A stretch of DNA of 30,587 nucleotides, from positions 1-30,587 of the forward strand of contig NZ_JBNPXF010000032.1 in NCBI RefSeq assembly GCF_050433445.1, in the 5' to 3' direction. This DNA is from Kroppenstedtia sanguinis (GTDB taxonomy: Bacteria > Bacillota > Bacilli > Thermoactinomycetales > DSM-45169). The notes beneath the pieces were generated by a model, which worked only from the letters and a program-made list of their open reading frames with translations, was not told the origin of the DNA and did not search any database. This document shows, piece after piece, positions 21,583-30,525 of the stretch; positions within the stretch are counted from its first letter, which is position 1, and each line of letters starts with the position of its first letter. The translations under genes were made by a program, and so were the position numbers.

Positions 21583-21660
21583 ATTCTTCCTTGGGTTGCT
21601 GACCTCCCGGTTCACTTCCTTGCAAGATGGCAGGGTCCCGGGGTAGAACACGATCTCCCC
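21583..21660 (+). repeat. dispersed repeat R6, copy 2
   Basis: Contains CGGTTCACTTCCTTGCAAGA and GGTAGAACACGATCTCCCC. The reverse complement forms the window end (30522-30587), and a diverged copy is at 369-457. Confidence 0.6.
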
Positions 21661-21715
21661 ATTTAAATATCGCTAATCGTCTTCAAACACATCTTGAAAG
21701 AGAGGGTGAGCCTCT

Positions 21716-22999
21716 ATGAATGGTTTCGTCTCGTTTTTGGATAAAAAATTGTCTGGACCGATGGCCAGACTGTCGGAACAACGCCATCTGCAGGCGATTC
21801 GAGATGGAGTGATTTCGGCACTTCCCTTTATTATTGTCGGCAGTTTTTTCCTGATCATCGCCTTTCCTCCACTGCCAAAGGATTCCTTCATTTCCCAATG
21901 GGCCGCTGCACATGTAGACGAGATCTTGATCCCCTACCGAGTAACCATGTTTATCATGTCCCTGTATATCGCATTCGGAGTCGGATACAATCTCGCCAAA
22001 AGTTATGAGCTGGATCCCCTGTCAGGAGCACAGACCGCAGTGGCGGCCTTGCTTTTGACCATCACACCCCAACTGATCAAAGATCTGGGATTTGTACTCC
22101 CTATGGATAACCTGGGGGGACACGGCCTGTTTGTAGCAATGTTGGTCTCCATCCTGTCAGTAGAGATCCTGCGCTTTTGCAAAGGGAGCAAACTGACGAT
22201 CAGAATGCCAGCACAAGTTCCTGCCTCGGTGTCTCGTTCCTTTGAAGCGCTGATTCCCGTGGCATTGGTGGTTCTCCTCATGTCTTTGATCACTGTGGTT
22301 TTAGACATCGACCTGCATCAGATCGTGGACAAAGCCGTCGCCCCCTTGGTAAAGGCAGGGGACAGTATTGTCGGTGTCTGGATTCCCGTTTTTCTGATCA
22401 CTTTCTTTTGGGCCTTTGGGATTCACGGAGTCTCTGTTGTCGGCACCGTCGCGCGTCCGGTATGGGAGGTATATCTCTTCAATAACGCCGACGCAGTCGC
22501 CTCCGGCGCCTCCCATATCCCCCATATCGCTCCGGAAACCTTTTACCAGTGGTTTATCTGGATTGGAGGCTCAGGTGCAACGCTGGGCTTGTTACTGGCG
22601 ATGTTGCTATTCTCCAAATCAAAATACTCCAAGACCCTCTCCAGAGCTTGTCTCGTTCCGGGAATCTTCAACATCAATGAACCGGTGATTTTCGGTGTAC
22701 CCATCGTCTTAAACCCGATCATGATCATTCCCTTTGTGATCACGCCTCTGATCACCGCAACTCTATCCTATGTGGTTACGGCCATCGGTTGGGTCACCCC
22801 CACCTTCATCCAGCCCCCTTGGACCTTACCCGCCCCGATCGGTGCCTATTTGGCAACCGGGGGAGATTGGAGAGCCATTCTGCTGGTGCTGATCAATATC
22901 GCCATCTCTTTTTGTATCTATCTTCCCTTTTTCAAAATATACGATCGCAAAATGATGGATATGGAAACCGACGGAGGCACCGAGCCACACTCCGCCTGA
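21716..22999 (+). CDS. PTS lactose/cellobiose-family EIIC permease
   Basis: The 427-residue integral membrane sugar permease of the EIIC_2 type has about ten helices. Motifs shared with CelB/ChbC are FINEPVIFG-like FNINEPVIFGVPIVLNP (about residues 318-334), FGIHGVSVVG and GGSGATLGL. AGAGGGTGAG lies before ATG. It moves and phosphorylates a beta-linked disaccharide together with EIIB. The normal tight spacing to EIIB is broken by a 385-nt repeat mosaic. It meets the convergent MBL gene with a single base between stop codons (22999 and 23001) and no visible terminator. Confidence 0.92.
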   Translation: MNGFVSFLDKKLSGPMARLSEQRHLQAIRDGVISALPFIIVGSFFLIIAFPPLPKDSFISQWAAAHVDEILIPYRVTMFIMSLYIAFGVGYNLAKSYELDPLSGAQTAVAALLLTITPQLIKDLGFVLPMDNLGGHGLFVAMLVSILSVEILRFCKGSKLTIRMPAQVPASVSRSFEALIPVALVVLLMSLITVVLDIDLHQIVDKAVAPLVKAGDSIVGVWIPVFLITFFWAFGIHGVSVVGTVARPVWEVYLFNNADAVASGASHIPHIAPETFYQWFIWIGGSGATLGLLLAMLLFSKSKYSKTLSRACLVPGIFNINEPVIFGVPIVLNPIMIIPFVITPLITATLSYVVTAIGWVTPTFIQPPWTLPAPIGAYLATGGDWRAILLVLINIAISFCIYLPFFKIYDRKMMDMETDGGTEPHSA

Positions 23000-23000
23000 T

Positions 23001-23810
23001 TCAGACTCCTTCTTCCTGGAGAATCCTACGAATCAGATGAACCGGTGACAATTCCCCTGCAGAAAACCAGACGACTCCCGGTTGTTTTTTCAACAGCCGG
23101 GAAGCGATCTCCTTGGGGCGGGCGCCTTGTCGGTGCAGACCCAGGGTCTCTTCACGAAGCCAATCCAAAAAATCCAGTTTCTTTTCCAGGGACTTCACTC
23201 CCTCTGGGACGATCCCGGCATGGGAACAAAACACCCTCCGAATCGGAAATGTCAACAAGCGCCGGATCGAGTTTGACATCTCTGCCAGGGATTCTTCCCG
23301 CAGCCCATAATTCAAGCGGGTGCCAAGAAACAGATCCCCAGTAAAGGCCCAGCCTTGCTCTTCTTCCACCCAAGCGATGTGATCCTCCGCATGACCCGGA
23401 GTCGGAACCGCGCGAAAGCGAAACCGATCCGTCTCAATCACATCCCGTACTTCCCCTGGAACCGGATCGATCGAACCCCAAATCCGTCTCCGATAAAAGG
23501 GAATCCGAGGTGGATTGGACAAAATCTCTGCGGTCCGTTTTCCCATCCAGATCGGAATCCGACCCTGACCTGACAAAAGGCCTGCATTGCCGCTGTGGTC
23601 CTCATGGAAATGAGTGAGAGCAATGAACTGAGGTTGCATCTCTTCCGCAAACTGCTTCACTTCTTTTCGAAATCGTTGCGGTCCAGTTTCCAACAACAGC
23701 CCATCCACATGATAGACCCAGATGCGAAAGCCATTGCCAAAGAAATTAAATTTGAACTGAAGAGCGTCCACTTCCCCTTGCTGTGTCCGTTGAATCTGTA
23801 ACTTACTCAT
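23001..23810 (-). CDS. MBL-fold metallo-hydrolase
   Basis: The roughly 269-residue metallo-beta-lactamase superfamily protein has the metal site THFHEDHSGN (about residues 64-73), later histidines in PTPGHAEDHIAW and D in FTGDLF, and H in FCSHAG. A winged-helix-like C-terminal tail (LHRQGARPKEIASRLLKKQP) suggests the glyoxalase II/LACTB2-like subgroup. I chose ATG 23810 (MSKLQIQRTQQG); a further 16 codons are open upstream. The ribosome binding site is weak for either start. The substrate is unknown. Confidence 0.87.
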   Translation of the reverse strand: MSKLQIQRTQQGEVDALQFKFNFFGNGFRIWVYHVDGLLLETGPQRFRKEVKQFAEEMQPQFIALTHFHEDHSGNAGLLSGQGRIPIWMGKRTAEILSNPPRIPFYRRRIWGSIDPVPGEVRDVIETDRFRFRAVPTPGHAEDHIAWVEEEQGWAFTGDLFLGTRLNYGLREESLAEMSNSIRRLLTFPIRRVFCSHAGIVPEGVKSLEKKLDFLDWLREETLGLHRQGARPKEIASRLLKKQPGVVWFSAGELSPVHLIRRILQEEGV

Positions 23811-24074
23811 CCTATTCACACTCTCATCATTTTTCAGAATACAGAATCCGTAGCACAATCACTAACTTCTGTCGCCATAATCATTGTCTATGATACTACA
23901 AAGTACTCTCCATTCATACTGCCCATTTGCCAACCTTTCCTCCCTCAGTCCGACAAAGGGCATCCTTCGCCTATGTCCAATTCACTATTTTGACTACAGC
24001 ACGATGCCTTTTCCCCCGGAATTGGGTATATTGAGCTAGTCACTAAAGAACTCAACTTTATGGGAGGGTGTGCC

Positions 24075-25025
24075 TTGATAAAAAATCTGATGGCCAAACT
24101 GGGTAAAGGCGGAGCCAAAGTAGACCTGGTCCTGGAGAAGGAAGATTATCTTCCAGGTGAAGAGATGAAGGGGGAACTCCAGATCCAGGGGGGAACCGTC
24201 GATCAGCAGATCAACCAGATCCAAGTCGATCTTAAGATCAGTGTCCGTGTAAAGGAGAAGACCCTGTCCCAAACCATCCAAAGCTTCCCTTTTCAACAAG
24301 CTTTTACGGTACAATCCGCCGAACGTCGTAGCTTTCCTTTCCAGTACAGACTGCCAGAAGATCTGCCCATCTCAGGAAACAACGTCTTCTACACCCTGGA
24401 TACCCGCTTGGATATTGCCGCTGGTGTCGATCATCTCGATCACGACATCATCCGGATCCATCCGCCCCAGCCCTTGCAGAAAGTGCTAGATATCTTCTCT
24501 CGACTCGGATTCCGGGAAAAACATGATTCCCGCTCTTTCACCGGACAGACCCAAGAATTCGAATTGTTTCCGACGGATTTTCTCCAAGGACAGGTAGAGG
24601 AAGTGGAATTTATCGCTGCTTTGGAGGACTCCGGGCTCCGGCTTCTCCTGGAAGTAGATGTGTTCACCGGATTTGGCAAGCAGGAGGCACGCAGAGAGCT
24701 CTTCCTCGAAAACGAGCTTTTGGATGATGAAACCCATCTGCAAGAGTATCTGCGGGAAGTGCTCACAGAGATGGTCAACAATCCTTCCTCTATGCCACAT
24801 CCATCCATGCAGAGTCATGCCGCCAAAAGTGGGCCTAATTGGGGAGGCATGGTCGGAGGTTTCGCTGCTGGAATTTTAGGCGGTATGGTCCTCTCTGAAT
24901 TGGCGGATGGGGGCTTGGACGGTCTCTCTGAAACGATTGAAGAAGCTACTGATTTTGACCTCCCTGACGGCGGCGAATTGATGGGTGACATGGGAGACTT
25001 TTTTGGTGGAGATGACGAGGATTGA
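24075..25025 (+). CDS. spo0M: sporulation-control protein Spo0M
   Basis: The roughly 316-residue protein has an arrestin-like beta-sandwich (KVDLVLEKEDYLPGEEMKGE; IDVDLKISVRVKEK-type strands; SFPFQYRLPEDLPIS; LDTRLDIAAGVDHLDHD), the Spo0M core. In Bacillus subtilis the protein is about 258 residues and influences early sporulation and cell division. Here the C-terminus is longer: a glycine-zipper hydrophobic stretch (GGMVGGFAAGILGGMVLSEL) and an acidic, glycine-rich end (GDFFGGDDED). The start is TTG, since GGGAGG lies seven bases upstream; ATG 24060 lies before that site. A GGGTAT hexamer at 24024-24029 recalls a SigB-type -10, without a convincing -35. 23811-24059 holds no other gene. Confidence 0.9.
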   Translation: MIKNLMAKLGKGGAKVDLVLEKEDYLPGEEMKGELQIQGGTVDQQINQIQVDLKISVRVKEKTLSQTIQSFPFQQAFTVQSAERRSFPFQYRLPEDLPISGNNVFYTLDTRLDIAAGVDHLDHDIIRIHPPQPLQKVLDIFSRLGFREKHDSRSFTGQTQEFELFPTDFLQGQVEEVEFIAALEDSGLRLLLEVDVFTGFGKQEARRELFLENELLDDETHLQEYLREVLTEMVNNPSSMPHPSMQSHAAKSGPNWGGMVGGFAAGILGGMVLSELADGGLDGLSETIEEATDFDLPDGGELMGDMGDFFGGDDED

Positions 25026-25028
25026 CAT

Positions 25029-25069
25029 GCAAAGAAAAAGAAGCCCGTTGCTGGCTTCTTTTTCTTTGC
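25029..25069. terminator. bidirectional terminator between spo0M and mtlD
   Basis: GCAAAGAAAAAGAAGCC (25029-25045), loop CGTTGCT, GGCTTCTTTTTCTTTGC (25053-25069): a perfect 17-bp stem whose arms carry the A and T tracts, four bases after the spo0M stop and 33 before the mtlD stop. Confidence 0.92.
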
Positions 25070-25102
25070 GATACATATTTAAATTGTCAGCGGATGATCG
25101 GT

Positions 25103-26257
25103 TCACGCCTCTGGCTCAAGCTTCTGATATTGTTCCTGCACCTGTCGTACCAAGGGATGATCCGGAGAAATCTCAGCGATCTTTTCCAGCGCTCCGGTCA
25201 CTCCCCCTTCTTTGATGAGCTGTTGCAACTCCACCGCTTCCGGATCCGCCGCATCGGCAAATCGGAGGGCGGCGGCGATGCCGATAGCGAGATGGTCTGG
25301 CGAGGTCCCACGCTCCAGGATCTGGAGAGCAGGTCCCAGCAAGCGGTCTTCCCGACCCAACTTCCGAATCGGAGAGCGGCCGACCCGGTTCACCGGATCG
25401 ATCAGATGAGGATTTTGGAATCGCATCAGAATGTCTTCGATGTATTTCCGGTGATCTTTCGGGTCAAATCCGTATTTTTGCACGAGGAGTTGACCGGTCT
25501 CCTTCAACACACCGCGGACGGTTTCCCGCACCGTGGAATCGGCGATCGCTTCCTGGACTGTGGCATATCCCCGAAGATAACCCAGATAAGCACAGACCGC
25601 ATGGCCCGTATTCACCGTAAACAGTTTCCGTTCGATGTAGGGCGCAAGCCCCTCCACATAGGTCACCCCTTCGATGGAGGGGACGTCACCTTTCGCTCCG
25701 CGCAGGTCAACGACCCATTCATAATAGGGCTCCACTGCCACTTCCAGCAGATCGGATCCCTTTTGTTCCGGTACAATCCGGTCGACAGCCGCATCAGGAA
25801 AGCCGATCCTGGAATCCATTTCCTGCCGCTCCTCATCTGTCATCTCAGCGGTGACCAAGGTTTTCAAAAGACTGGATCCACCCAACATATTCTCACAGGC
25901 GATCACGTTCAGAGGATGGCCCCCCTTTTGAAGGCGTAGGCGCAACCCATCAGCTAGAAGCGGGGCCACCCCCTTCAGCACATTGGGACCCACTGCCGTG
26001 GTCACCACATCCGCCCCGGCGATCGCTTCGATCACTCGTTCCGGTTCGGTTTTACTGTTGAGAGCCGTCACATGGTTCACGTCGATCTTCTCTTCCACAT
26101 CCCCCAGCAGGCGAACTGTGTAGGCTCCTCGCTCCCGGAGTGCATCCACCAGGGATGGCTGAATATCGACGAAACAAACTTCGTATCCCGACCGGCTCAA
26201 CAAAGCCCCGACAAACCCTCTCCCGATATTGCCTGCACCAAAATGAACCGCCCGCAT
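25103..26257 (-). CDS. mtlD: mannitol-1-phosphate 5-dehydrogenase
   Basis: The 384-residue NAD-dependent enzyme oxidises mannitol 1-phosphate to fructose 6-phosphate. The N-terminal Rossmann motif is GAGNIGRGFVGALL. The family active-site region includes KLFTVNTGHAVCAYLGYLRG (catalytic lysine and histidine region). Length is as in other MtlD proteins. GAGGTGA lies eight bases before ATG 26257, which starts two bases after the mtlF stop; TTG 26263 is an alternative. It is the last gene of the mannitol operon, ending at the shared terminator. Confidence 0.96.
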   Translation of the reverse strand: MRAVHFGAGNIGRGFVGALLSRSGYEVCFVDIQPSLVDALRERGAYTVRLLGDVEEKIDVNHVTALNSKTEPERVIEAIAGADVVTTAVGPNVLKGVAPLLADGLRLRLQKGGHPLNVIACENMLGGSSLLKTLVTAEMTDEERQEMDSRIGFPDAAVDRIVPEQKGSDLLEVAVEPYYEWVVDLRGAKGDVPSIEGVTYVEGLAPYIERKLFTVNTGHAVCAYLGYLRGYATVQEAIADSTVRETVRGVLKETGQLLVQKYGFDPKDHRKYIEDILMRFQNPHLIDPVNRVGRSPIRKLGREDRLLGPALQILERGTSPDHLAIGIAAALRFADAADPEAVELQQLIKEGGVTGALEKIAEISPDHPLVRQVQEQYQKLEPEA

Positions 26258-26259
26258 GA

Positions 26260-26697
26260 TCAATTCACCTCGTCGAAGAGGGATAGGAGTTCCGCTTTGG
26301 ATTGAGCGTGAACCATTTTGTCCACGTTTTCCTCTTCAGTGCAGACCAGGGCGATTTTGGAGAGAATCTCCATGTGCTCGTCTCCCTTTCCGGCGATGCC
26401 GATGAGAATTTTCGCCGTCTGTCCCTCTCCGAAGTCGACGCCCTTGGGAACCTGGAGAATGGAGATCCCAGAACGCAGGATATTCTCTTTCCCCTCTTCA
26501 GTCCCGTGGGGAATCGCAACGGAATTTCCGATATAGGTGGTCAGAGACTGTTCCCGTTCCAGCATCCGGTCAATATAAGTGGGTTCTACACAGCCCTGAT
26601 CCACGAGCAACTGTCCCACCAGACGAATCGCCTCCTCCTTGTTCTTCGCTTCTGCATTCAATTGGACCATCTCTTCTGTCAAGATTGAGTGGCTCAT
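26260..26697 (-). CDS. mtlF: PTS mannitol-specific EIIA component
   Basis: The 145-residue EIIA of the mannitol/fructose class has its phosphohistidine at H64 in SVAIPHGTEEG. It takes phosphate from HPr and passes it to the EIIB domain of MtlA. AAAGGAG sits nine bases before ATG 26697 (MSHSIL). An earlier ATG at 26703 overlaps the mtlR stop but is only three bases from the site. Separate EIIA fits the two-part mannitol system of Gram-positives. Confidence 0.95.
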   Translation of the reverse strand: MSHSILTEEMVQLNAEAKNKEEAIRLVGQLLVDQGCVEPTYIDRMLEREQSLTTYIGNSVAIPHGTEEGKENILRSGISILQVPKGVDFGEGQTAKILIGIAGKGDEHMEILSKIALVCTEEENVDKMVHAQSKAELLSLFDEVN

Positions 26698-26699
26698 CG

Positions 26700-28808
26700 T
26701 CATACGCTCCTTTGTTCTTCAATCTGATCATAAATATAACGGTTGAGATGCTCTGTGAGATAATCACGGATCTGCTCTTCATCCTTGGACTGAAAGACAG
26801 CCAGACTTTGTGGGCTTTCAATGATCAGTACACTGATTCGACTCAACAGATCCGACACGACCTTCCGGATCTCCTCCGGTGCCAGCAGGATTAGCAGATG
26901 GTCCATCCCCATGGGGTTCCCATCCATCCCTTCCACCGGCATCGAATCGGTCAAATGATACATGGTAAAGGAAGGGCGGAGAATCTCCTCGCTTCGGGTA
27001 TGGAAGAGAGCCATAGACGTCCCGGGAATCCCCAGTCCCCCATCCTCCGCCCGTTCCAACAACCGGTCCACCACAAGGTTCCGATCCCGGAGTACCCCGG
27101 ATTTCTCCAGCTCCCCGCAGACCCGTGCCAACAGGCTCTCCAGGGGTTCCGCAGGCAGTGAGGAGAGGGTGAATCCCTTCACCAACTCCAGGGTGCTCTG
27201 GATCAGACATTGGATATTTTCCAGCTGATCCACCGTCTGCTGTCCGCTCTTTCCTTCCGCCACCTGCTCCCGGGACGCCTCCCCAGTAAAATGCCACATG
27301 CGTTCATCCAGGTAAGACCGGATTTTAGCCACATCCTCCTCGGTCAGATAGGGATGAACCCGCAGGACATCCACCTCATCCGACTCCAGAGGGATCGTGG
27401 AGATCACCAAATCATATTCTGACCCATCCCATTGTTGCAGCTCAAACAGGGAAGCGTTCCGGATCCGTCTGATTTCCGGAAACTGCGCCTGTAATTGACT
27501 GACCAGGAGCTTGGAAGTTCCGATCCCGCTGGCACAGACGACCAAGACATGAAGGGAGTGGCCCCGTCTTTTCCGCGCAAGGGCGGATCCGAAATGCATC
27601 ACCAGGTATCCGATCTCCTCTTGGGGAACCCGATATTGGGGGAACACTCCACGGATCGCCTGTTCGACGGCGGCAAACACTTCCGGGTAATCCTGTTCGA
27701 TCCGGGACAGCAAGGGGTTGTAGATCGGCAGTTTCAATTTCATACGGTAAACCGCCCGTTCTAGATGGGCCGCCAGTCCCTGCATCAGGGATGAATCTTC
27801 GGCAAGGGACACATTTAAGGTTTGCTCCACCCGTCGAATCAGTTCCCGGGCTTCCTCCACCGCCGTCGCCCCAACCTCGGATTCCAACCAATTTTGCCGA
27901 TCGCTTCCCAGTTTAGCACCCCGCAGATGAAGCGTGAGGTTCGCCACCTCGGACTCCGGAAATTTCTGTTGGAATTCAGATTCCAACCGGCTCGCAATCC
28001 GGGCGGCGATCTCGTATTCCCGTGACATCTGCAGTTCATGGAGCAGATGGGAGCCGAAGGAGAGTGTCTCCCCCTGCTCAATCCGCTCCACCGCCAGCGC
28101 CAGATGGACCACTAACCCGATATAAGCGCTATCTGCCAGCGAATAGGGGAGATGACCGATCTCCTCCTTCACCGCTTCCTCCACCGTACTCAGTTTCTCC
28201 CGTTCCACCATCCCCAGCAACCGTTCCCTGACGAGATCCGAGTAATTCCCGGATTTGCGCTGTAAAGATCGCTTCAACATCCCCAAGATTTCCGCCTCAT
28301 CAAAATGCTCAGCGAGCAGAGAACGGATGGCCGCCCGTCGATCTTTTTCTTTTCCCGTAATCTGAACGCCCCAACCCCGTTTTCTCACGAGTGTCAAAGC
28401 AAAGGATTCCAGCCAGCCTTTGACTTGGGACAGATCTTGGCTGACCGTGGCGGAACTGATATGAAGATCCCGGGCGAGAGTAAACAGCTTGATCGGTTCC
28501 GAGGTGACAAGCAAAGTACACAACAACAGGGTTTTTCGCTCATCCGGTGTAAACTCTGTTTCCGGTTGCTCCGCCAATGCGGACCGAAGTGCTTCCAGAC
28601 CCGCCGGATCTCCTTCCAAAGAGATGCCGACCCCCGTTTTCTTCCGCAGGATCAGACCCATCCCGTCCAAAGAGGCTTCCACCCCCGCCAGATCCCGATG
28701 GATGGTCCGTTCGCTGACCCCCAGGGTTTCAGCCAACTCTTTGACAGTCACCGGGTCAGATTCCATCAGCAAACGAATGAGATTACGCTCTCTGGATGAA
28801 AAGTTCAT
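26700..28808 (-). CDS. mtlR: MtlR, PRD-containing mannitol operon activator
   Basis: The roughly 702-residue protein has, in order, two N-terminal helix-turn-helix domains (VTVKELAETLGVSERTIHRD; DLHISSATVSQDL) and PRD1 (about 200-305; histidines in VVHLALAVERI and TLHLRGAKL). PRD2 follows (about 320-420; GLAAHLERAVYRM and YLVMHFGSAL), then an EIIB-gat-like domain with Cys in VVCASGIGTSKLL and an EIIA-mtl-like domain with H in STSMALFHTRSEE-type context. Phosphorylation by PTS proteins tunes DNA binding, giving both mannitol induction and catabolite control. The start (ATG 28808 or GTG 28817) is uncertain because no strong ribosome binding site fits. It overlaps mtlF. Confidence 0.94.
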   Translation of the reverse strand: MNFSSRERNLIRLLMESDPVTVKELAETLGVSERTIHRDLAGVEASLDGMGLILRKKTGVGISLEGDPAGLEALRSALAEQPETEFTPDERKTLLLCTLLVTSEPIKLFTLARDLHISSATVSQDLSQVKGWLESFALTLVRKRGWGVQITGKEKDRRAAIRSLLAEHFDEAEILGMLKRSLQRKSGNYSDLVRERLLGMVEREKLSTVEEAVKEEIGHLPYSLADSAYIGLVVHLALAVERIEQGETLSFGSHLLHELQMSREYEIAARIASRLESEFQQKFPESEVANLTLHLRGAKLGSDRQNWLESEVGATAVEEARELIRRVEQTLNVSLAEDSSLMQGLAAHLERAVYRMKLKLPIYNPLLSRIEQDYPEVFAAVEQAIRGVFPQYRVPQEEIGYLVMHFGSALARKRRGHSLHVLVVCASGIGTSKLLVSQLQAQFPEIRRIRNASLFELQQWDGSEYDLVISTIPLESDEVDVLRVHPYLTEEDVAKIRSYLDERMWHFTGEASREQVAEGKSGQQTVDQLENIQCLIQSTLELVKGFTLSSLPAEPLESLLARVCGELEKSGVLRDRNLVVDRLLERAEDGGLGIPGTSMALFHTRSEEILRPSFTMYHLTDSMPVEGMDGNPMGMDHLLILLAPEEIRKVVSDLLSRISVLIIESPQSLAVFQSKDEEQIRDYLTEHLNRYIYDQIEEQRSV

Positions 28809-28836
28809 GGCCTTCACCAGCCTATAGGTATTACCT

Positions 28837-30267
28837 TCAGTCTTCTTTTAACCGGGAAATCAATGCATCGTATTCCGGGCTGTTCAGGAAATTATCCACG
28901 GAGATGTGACTAGCCTTGGGAAGCTTTTCTTTGGCCCGATCGGTCAAGTTCTTATGGGTGACAACCACATCCGCATCCTTTGGCAATTGATTGATAGAAG
29001 TGTTGGTCACTTCGATATCCAGCCCGGCTTCTTTCACTTTCTTTTTCAGGATCGAAGCTCCCATGGCACTGGAACCCATCCCCGCATCACAGGCAAACAC
29101 AATTTTGCGCACCGACTGATTCGATGTCAATACGGAGGTGGCGACGCTCTTTTTACCTTTCATAGCTTCCATGTTTTTGGTTGCTTCTTTCAAATCTCCC
29201 TCTTCATCACTGGAGCTCCGCTTCAAAAACAGAGCGGAAATCAGGAAGGAGATCACCGCTGCCACCAAGACACCGGCCAGAACACCGACATAACCACCGC
29301 GAGGAGTCATCGCCAACAGGGCGAAGATACTTCCTGGCGAAGGAACTGCCACCAGACCTGCATCAAACAGAGTAAAGGTAAAGACTCCCGCCATCCCGCC
29401 GCCGATAGCTGCCAGGAACAGAACCGGTTTCATCAGGATGTAAGGGAAATAGATCTCATGAATACCACCTAAGAATTGGATGATAGCTGCTCCGGAAGCC
29501 GACTGTTTGGCCGACCCTTGACCAAAGATCATGAAGGCTAGCAAAATGCCCAGCCCGGGTCCGGGGTTGGATTCCAGCATGAACAGGATCGATTTCCCTG
29601 TTTCTGCCGCCTGTTCGATTCCAACGGGACTCAATACCCCATGGTTGATGGCGTTGTTCAGGAAAAGCACTTTCGCCGGTTCGATAAAAATGCTGACCAA
29701 TGGGAGCAGACCTGCATTCAGGATCGCTTCCACCCCGGCAGCCAAAAATTTGTTCAGCGCTGACACTACTGGCCCAATCCCCACATAAGCGGTCAAGGTG
29801 AGCAAACCGCCTATAATCCCGGCAGAGAAATTATTTACCAACATTTCAAAGCCGGAACGGATCTTACCTTCAAAGAGACGGTCCACTTGTTTGATGGCGA
29901 AGCCGCCTAAAGGACCCATCAACATCGCCCCGAGGAACATCGGAATATCGGCGCCGACGATTACCCCGATGGCAGCCGTAGTTCCCACCACACCTCCGCG
30001 GGCTCCATACACCATATTCCCACCGGTGAAGGCGATTAGCAACGGCAGTAGATACTTAATCATCGGATCGACCAATTTGGCTAAGTCTTCATTGGGAAGC
30101 CAGCCGGTCGGGATAAATAAAGCCGTGATCAGCCCCCAGGCGATAAACGCCCCAATGTTGGGCATGATCATCCCGCTCAAGTAACTTCCCATGCGTTGAA
30201 CCTTCGCTTTCCAGTTCCCTTGAGCAGGTTCTTTCCCTGGGTTCATAGCTTGTTGATTTGCAGACAT
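28837..30267 (-). CDS. mtlA: PTS mannitol-specific EIICB component
   Basis: The roughly 476-residue protein has an EIIC membrane domain (about 1-340, with GGIHEIYFPYILMKP as its substrate-site GGIHEIYFPYI motif) and a C-terminal EIIB domain with phosphocysteine about C393 in VFACDAGMGSSAMG. The EIIA domain found in Escherichia coli MtlA is absent and supplied by mtlF. It imports mannitol as mannitol 1-phosphate. GGGGAGG lies eight bases before ATG 30267. It is the first gene of the operon, with cre and operator sequences directly upstream. The 28 nt to mtlR hold no terminator. Confidence 0.96.
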   Translation of the reverse strand: MSANQQAMNPGKEPAQGNWKAKVQRMGSYLSGMIMPNIGAFIAWGLITALFIPTGWLPNEDLAKLVDPMIKYLLPLLIAFTGGNMVYGARGGVVGTTAAIGVIVGADIPMFLGAMLMGPLGGFAIKQVDRLFEGKIRSGFEMLVNNFSAGIIGGLLTLTAYVGIGPVVSALNKFLAAGVEAILNAGLLPLVSIFIEPAKVLFLNNAINHGVLSPVGIEQAAETGKSILFMLESNPGPGLGILLAFMIFGQGSAKQSASGAAIIQFLGGIHEIYFPYILMKPVLFLAAIGGGMAGVFTFTLFDAGLVAVPSPGSIFALLAMTPRGGYVGVLAGVLVAAVISFLISALFLKRSSSDEEGDLKEATKNMEAMKGKKSVATSVLTSNQSVRKIVFACDAGMGSSAMGASILKKKVKEAGLDIEVTNTSINQLPKDADVVVTHKNLTDRAKEKLPKASHISVDNFLNSPEYDALISRLKED

Positions 30268-30298
30268 ATTTGATCCTCCCCGTCTGTTTCTTTTTATC

Positions 30299-30312
30299 AT
30301 AAAGCGCTTTCA
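30299..30312 (-). promoter_or_regulatory. catabolite-responsive element (cre) of the mannitol operon
   Basis: The minus strand reads TGAAAGCGCTTTAT, matching the cre consensus TGNAANCGNTNNCA except for the last two bases. It lies between the likely promoter and mtlA, where CcpA binding blocks transcription when preferred sugars are present. Confidence 0.75.
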
Positions 30313-30341
30313 AACCTAGGAGCAATCAAAACTAAACACAA
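30313..30341 (-). promoter_or_regulatory. candidate mtlA promoter
   Basis: The minus strand has TTGTGT (30336-30341), a 17-base spacer and TAGGTT (30313-30318). The -10 is poor, as expected for an activator-dependent promoter, and the -35 overlaps the left arm of the operator palindrome. Confidence 0.4.
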
Positions 30342-30375
30342 TTTCGTCACTTTTATTGTTGACATGATTGTGTTT
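30334..30375. promoter_or_regulatory. large inverted repeat, candidate MtlR operator
   Basis: AAACACAATTTCGTCA (30334-30349) and TGACATGATTGTGTTT (30360-30375) are inverted copies (13 of 16 matched), with ten bases between. Position just upstream of the mtlA promoter fits binding of a dimeric activator such as MtlR. Only the position and symmetry are seen; the binding protein is inferred. Confidence 0.7.
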
Positions 30376-30493
30376 GCTCAATCTCAAGGCAATCGGGGCG
30401 AAGGGGGCAGGATAAAAACGGCAGCCACTCGGTGAAATTTCCGAACAACAAAAAAACAGGAGGGATTTTAAATTTGAAATAGAATTATTTTTT

Positions 30494-30525
30494 CAGGCGT
30501 GTTGATTAGCCATATTTTGGGTGGG
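30494..30525 (+). repeat. R1 left-end fragment, copy d
   Basis: CAGGCGTGTTGATTAGCCAT followed by ATTTTGGGTGG matches the first 30 bases of R1b; the sequence then switches to R6 in reverse. 30376-30493 contains no gene. Confidence 0.7.

Noticed and set aside
25022..25939. 305-codon plus-strand frame opposite mtlD
   Set aside because: It begins inside the spo0M terminator region and is antisense to a clear mtlD gene.
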